A stretch of 10,721 nucleotides of DNA from Bacteroidales bacterium. GTDB taxonomy: Bacteria > Bacteroidota > Bacteroidia > Bacteroidales > JAAUTT01. The stretch spans positions 1-10,721 of the forward strand of contig JAAUTT010000075.1 in assembly GCA_012031335.1 (NCBI GenBank). The letters run 5' to 3'. The position numbers and the translations under genes are program-made. Positions 8,509 through 10,721 of the stretch are shown piece after piece. Position 1 is the stretch's first letter. Every line of letters begins with the position of its first letter. A model generated the notes under the pieces. The model was not told the origin of the DNA and made no database searches. It saw only the letters and a list, made by a program, of their open reading frames with translations.

Positions 8509-9347
8509 ATGAAAAAGAATTTTCTATTATTACTTATGTTAATGTTCTCTGCATTTGCTGTATATGCGCAATCGGAGCAACCTGCAGCAAAACCTCCGGC
8601 TGAAACCGGGGAAAAATTTAAGGTTGGAATGGCTGGCTATACATTTGTTAAATTCGATCTGGATAAGACACTGGAAACACTTCAAAAAACAGATGTACAT
8701 TACCTGTGCATCAAGGATTTTCATCTACCTATGAACAGCACCGATGAGCAAATTGCTGCATTTCATGCAAAACTGAAATCGAAAGGTGTTACCGGATATG
8801 CTGTTGGGCCTATTTATATGAAAACCAAAGAAGAAGTTGACCGGGCCTTTAGAGTATGCAAAAAGAGTGGGTGTAAAAATTAATTGTGGGTGTTCCCAAC
8901 TACGAACTTTTACCTTATGTGGATACCAAGGTTAAAGAATATGGTTTTTAACTATGCTATACATCTTCATGGACCCGATATGCCACTATATCCCGATGCC
9001 GATGATGTTTGGAAAATGTAAAAGACCTGGATCCCAGAATCGGGATGTGTTTGGATATCGGCCACGATACCCGTAACGGAAAAGATCCGGTTGCCGATCT
9101 TAAAAAGTATCAGTCGCGGGTATTTGACATTCATATCAAAGATGTTACAGGAACTACCAAAGCCGGCAAATCTCTTGAGATTGGCCGCGGAGTAATTGAT
9201 TTCCCGGCATTTGTAAGAATGTTACGTACCGTTGGTTATATAGGAGTTTGTAGTCTTGAGCATGAAAGAGATATGACAGATCCTTTTATGGGTATTGCCG
9301 AATCAATTGGCTACTTTAGAGGGGTAATTACAGCTACCAGAAAGTAG
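8509..9347 (+). CDS. Exported xylose-isomerase-like TIM-barrel protein, three frame breaks
   Basis: Sugar phosphate isomerase/epimerase family (AP endonuclease 2-like TIM barrel), usually metal-dependent. The signal peptide is MKKNFLLLLMLMFSAFAVYA, cut before QSEQ, followed by a short Pro/Ala linker and the barrel beginning KFKVGMAGYTFVKFDLDKTL. Later strands carry HLHGPDMPLYPDADDVW, MCLDIGHDTRNG, FDIHIKDVTG and SLEHERD; their His, Asp and Glu residues sit at the usual metal positions. The frame breaks at the A-run 8875-8879 (one A lost or two gained; then LIVGVPNYELLPYVDTKVKEYGF), at T5 8945-8949 (one T too many; then NYAIHLHG) and at 9011-9012 (one G lost; then ENVKDLDPRIG). Corrected length is about 279 residues, complete. 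It lies 18 bp behind the Gfo/Idh gene and likely works with it outside the cytoplasm on an oxidised or epimerised sugar. Specific substrate unknown. Confidence 0.88.
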
Positions 9348-9354
9348 TTTTCAT

Positions 9355-9391
9355 AACAAAAAAGACGAGTATTTGGCTCGTCTTTTTTGTT
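9355..9391. terminator. Bidirectional intrinsic terminator between convergent genes
   Basis: AACAAAAAAGACGAG (9355-9369) pairs perfectly over 15 bp with CTCGTCTTTTTTGTT (9377-9391) around the 7-nt loop TATTTGG. A GACGAG/CTCGTC core with A6 on one side and T6 on the other gives a U-tract in both directions. It starts 8 bp after the isomerase-like gene and ends 19 bp before the corrected stop of the zinc-ribbon gene. Confidence 0.92.
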
Positions 9392-9410
9392 TTAAAGATT
9401 ACGAGCTTCA

Positions 9411-9661
9411 TCAGAAATCGAAAATGTCTGATAAAAAGCTCTTTTTCTTTTTGTATCTGTAGTAATCGCCTTGGTAATGGTCGTTATGGCGGCTCTTTTC
9501 CGAATCCCGATAAGAACTTTCCGCTGGCTGGACTGATCTTTCAATGATTTTTCCAATTCACCCCTGTCTAACCAAACACCCCGGCATTTCTGACAATAAT
9601 CAACTTCTATTCCTTGTTTGTCAGTCATTAATAAAGGAATATTGCAAACCGGACAATTCAT
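9411..9661 (-). CDS. Small zf-TFIIB zinc-ribbon protein, one frame break
   Basis: From the ATG at 9661 the protein starts MNCPVCNIPLLMTDKQGIEVDYC, with zinc ligands C3, C6, C23 and C26 and the family motif CQKCRGVWLDRGELEK. One T is missing from the run 9548-9552 (+). Restoring it gives ELEKIIERSVQPAESSYRDS, then a His/Tyr/Asp-rich linker and the ending YRYKKKKSFLSDIFDF, with a stop at 9411-9413, the usual tail of the Bacteroidota proteins. Without the correction a spurious tail runs to 9394. Corrected length is 83 residues. The family is of unknown role, presumed nucleic-acid or protein binding, and cytoplasmic. The gene stands alone, 82 bp downstream of the YCII gene, and ends at the bidirectional terminator. 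Confidence 0.9.
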
Positions 9662-9743
9662 GTTTTAATATTTATGTTTATACAATTAATTTAATTAACT
9701 AAATAGTTTTGATATTGCATTGCGTTTGGTTGCATTTGTGAAT

Positions 9744-10199
9744 TTATATACTTGTTTTTTCAATTTGACTGTGATACTTCATATAGAGTGGCAAAGCAGC
9801 GGATCCATACCAGATATAAGTTTCAGTTTCAAATACCTTTTCTCTTATGGCCGGATCAGTCAGAAGTAACTTCTGGGCTTCTTCTAATGTTTTGACATTT
9901 AGGATAAAAATTCCTCTGTATGTCATATCATTTTTATTAAGCGGTCCGGCAACAACCAGACTACCTTCTTTGGCAAGCTTGTTTATATTGTTTATATGCC
10001 CGCGAAACAGGCTATCTCTTATTGTTTTATTTTCAATTTTTGCCGGTCCGGTTTTCAGAATAACCAATACATAAGATTTCATACCATAATCGTCTGCGCC
10101 TAGCGAGTCTGCCAGTGCTTCATCATAATTCTGTGCATAGAAGGGGACCTTCATTCCTAATAATAATGATATTATAACGAATATGAGGATGGGTTTCAT
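9744..10199 (-). CDS. Exported YCII-domain protein
   Basis: This 151-residue protein has a clear signal peptide (MKPILIFVIISLLLGMKVPFYAQ), then about 20 linker residues and a YCII (YciI-like ferredoxin-fold) domain from about residue 42. Visible domain features are KSYVLVILKTGP, the His68 region FRGHINNINKLAKEGSLVVAGPL, DMTYRGIFILNV, EEAQKLLLTDPAI and the closing ETETYIWYGSAALPLY. YCII proteins form small dimers with a His-Asp putative active site; a general biochemical role is not established. Most relatives are cytoplasmic and about 90-100 residues, so the secretion signal is the notable point. The frame is intact from ATG to TAA, one of two undamaged genes in the window. Neighbours are the zinc-ribbon gene downstream and HU upstream, which give no functional hint. 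Confidence 0.88.
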   Translation of the reverse strand: MKPILIFVIISLLLGMKVPFYAQNYDEALADSLGADDYGMKSYVLVILKTGPAKIENKTIRDSLFRGHINNINKLAKEGSLVVAGPLNKNDMTYRGIFILNVKTLEEAQKLLLTDPAIREKVFETETYIWYGSAALPLYMKYHSQIEKTSI

Positions 10200-10324
10200 G
10201 GTTTTGGGGTTTATATTTGATTTTTGTTGAAAGAATTAGCTGGTTTATAAACACTCAATCTTTAAGAAAAGTTTAAAGAGGTAAAATTACTTCTGCATCG
10301 GAATATGAGAAAATACAAGAAAAT

Positions 10325-10373
10325 AAAAAATAATGGGACATATCCGACTCTTAAAATGCAGCGGATACATCCC
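10325..10373 (-). terminator. Probable terminator of the HU gene
   Basis: Read leftward, GGGATGTATCCG pairs with CGGATATGTCCC around a 15-nt loop: 12-bp arms (10335-10346 and 10362-10373) with two central mismatches. The sequence that follows on that strand is ATTATTTTTTATTTT, a loose U-tract. It lies about 54 bp past the HU stop. The rest of 10200-10426 is AT-rich with no gene seen and must hold the promoter of the YCII gene. Confidence 0.5.
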
Positions 10374-10426
10374 AAACAAAGGTTGTAATTTACAAGAAAA
10401 ATTCCTGATTTTGTGTCAGCGTGGAA

Positions 10427-10710
10427 TCAATGTTTTTCCGATTTAACCTTGGTAATAAATTCTTTCGAAGGTTTAAATGCTGGAATAAAATGTTCCGGAA
10501 CAATAACAGTGGTGTTTTTTGAAATATTTCTGGCAGTCTTTTTTGCCCTTTTCTTTACTTCAAAAGTTCCGAATCCTCTCAGATAGATGTTCTTATCCTT
10601 AATCATGGAGGATTTAATTGTTCCATTAATGCTTCAACAGTCTTCAAAACTGAAACTTTTTCAATTCCTGTTTTCTTGGAAATTTCATTAACTAATTCTT
10701 GTTTGGTCAT
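10427..10710 (-). CDS. HU/IHF-family DNA-binding protein, one frame break
   Basis: From the ATG at 10710 the protein begins MTKQELVNEISKKTGIEKVSV, the alpha-helical dimerisation region of the histone-like HU family. After LKTVEALMEQ the frame runs into TGA. Restoring one T (+ strand) at about 10616-10619 continues as IKSSMIKDKNIYLRGFGTFEVKK, with the family signature GFGTF at residues 46-50, then KRAKKTARNISKNTTVIVPEHF (the beta-arm region) and IPAFKPSKEFITKVKSEKH, stopping at 10427-10429. Corrected length is 94 residues, normal for HU. The beta-arm lacks the usual RNP tip motif: ARNIS is followed by KNTTVIVPEHF, a variant often seen in Bacteroidota paralogues. It acts in nucleoid packing and DNA bending. 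It reads from close to the right edge, so its promoter is outside the window. Confidence 0.88.
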
Positions 10711-10721
10711 ATGCTCTTGTA

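Noticed and set aside
9847..10074. 75-residue + strand ORF
   Set aside because: It is a shadow of the intact YCII gene on the other strand.

Overview
This AT-rich window looks like a chromosomal piece of a Bacteroidota (Bacteroidetes) bacterium. The XerD C-terminus, the approximately 908-residue pyruvate phosphate dikinase, the near absence of Shine-Dalgarno sequences, and the exported Gfo/Idh and sugar-isomerase proteins all fit. This assignment is inferred from protein style; no rRNA or other marker is present. I see no tRNA, rRNA, CRISPR array, transposase or phage module.

Layout, left to right. (1) A XerD-type tyrosine recombinase, cut by the left edge (1-803, +). (2) ppdK, pyruvate phosphate dikinase (988-3714, +), followed by a strong hairpin terminator (3743-3771). 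(3) A spacer holding a degenerate 42-bp tandem repeat (about 3835-4025). (4) A leftward cluster read in the order DUF2158 small protein (6719-6494), exported family-26 glycoside hydrolase (6479-5486), 14-helix MFS transporter (5465-4085), with gaps of only 14 and 20 bp. (5) A 326-bp divergent intergenic region with two perfect inverted repeats. (6) A rightward pair, a Tat-exported Gfo/Idh/MocA oxidoreductase (7046-8490) and an exported xylose-isomerase-like TIM-barrel protein (8509-9347), 18 bp apart. (7) A perfect 15-bp bidirectional terminator (9355-9391). (8) Leftward genes for a zf-TFIIB zinc-ribbon protein (9411-9661), an exported YCII-domain protein (9744-10199) and an HU-family DNA-binding protein (10427-10710).

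The dominant feature of the raw sequence is damage. Eight of the ten genes carry at least one single-base reading-frame break. I count about twelve indels, most of them at short A, T, C or G runs, plus one in-frame TAA in the transporter. In each case the conserved protein resumes immediately in another frame. Correcting one base per site restores a full-length family member. This is what an indel-prone, unpolished read or assembly looks like, and not eight independent pseudogenes. The coordinates below give the restored genes; three of them (DUF2158, HU and the true C-terminus of the zinc-ribbon protein) are easily missed by ordinary ORF calling.

Functionally, the two divergent clusters in the middle read as a small carbohydrate locus: a secreted beta-mannanase-like GH26 and a transporter on one side, and an exported sugar oxidoreductase with an isomerase/epimerase-like partner on the other. 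Their shared control region is a reasonable place for a common regulator, but that is inference. I found no convincing new defence or mobile system.
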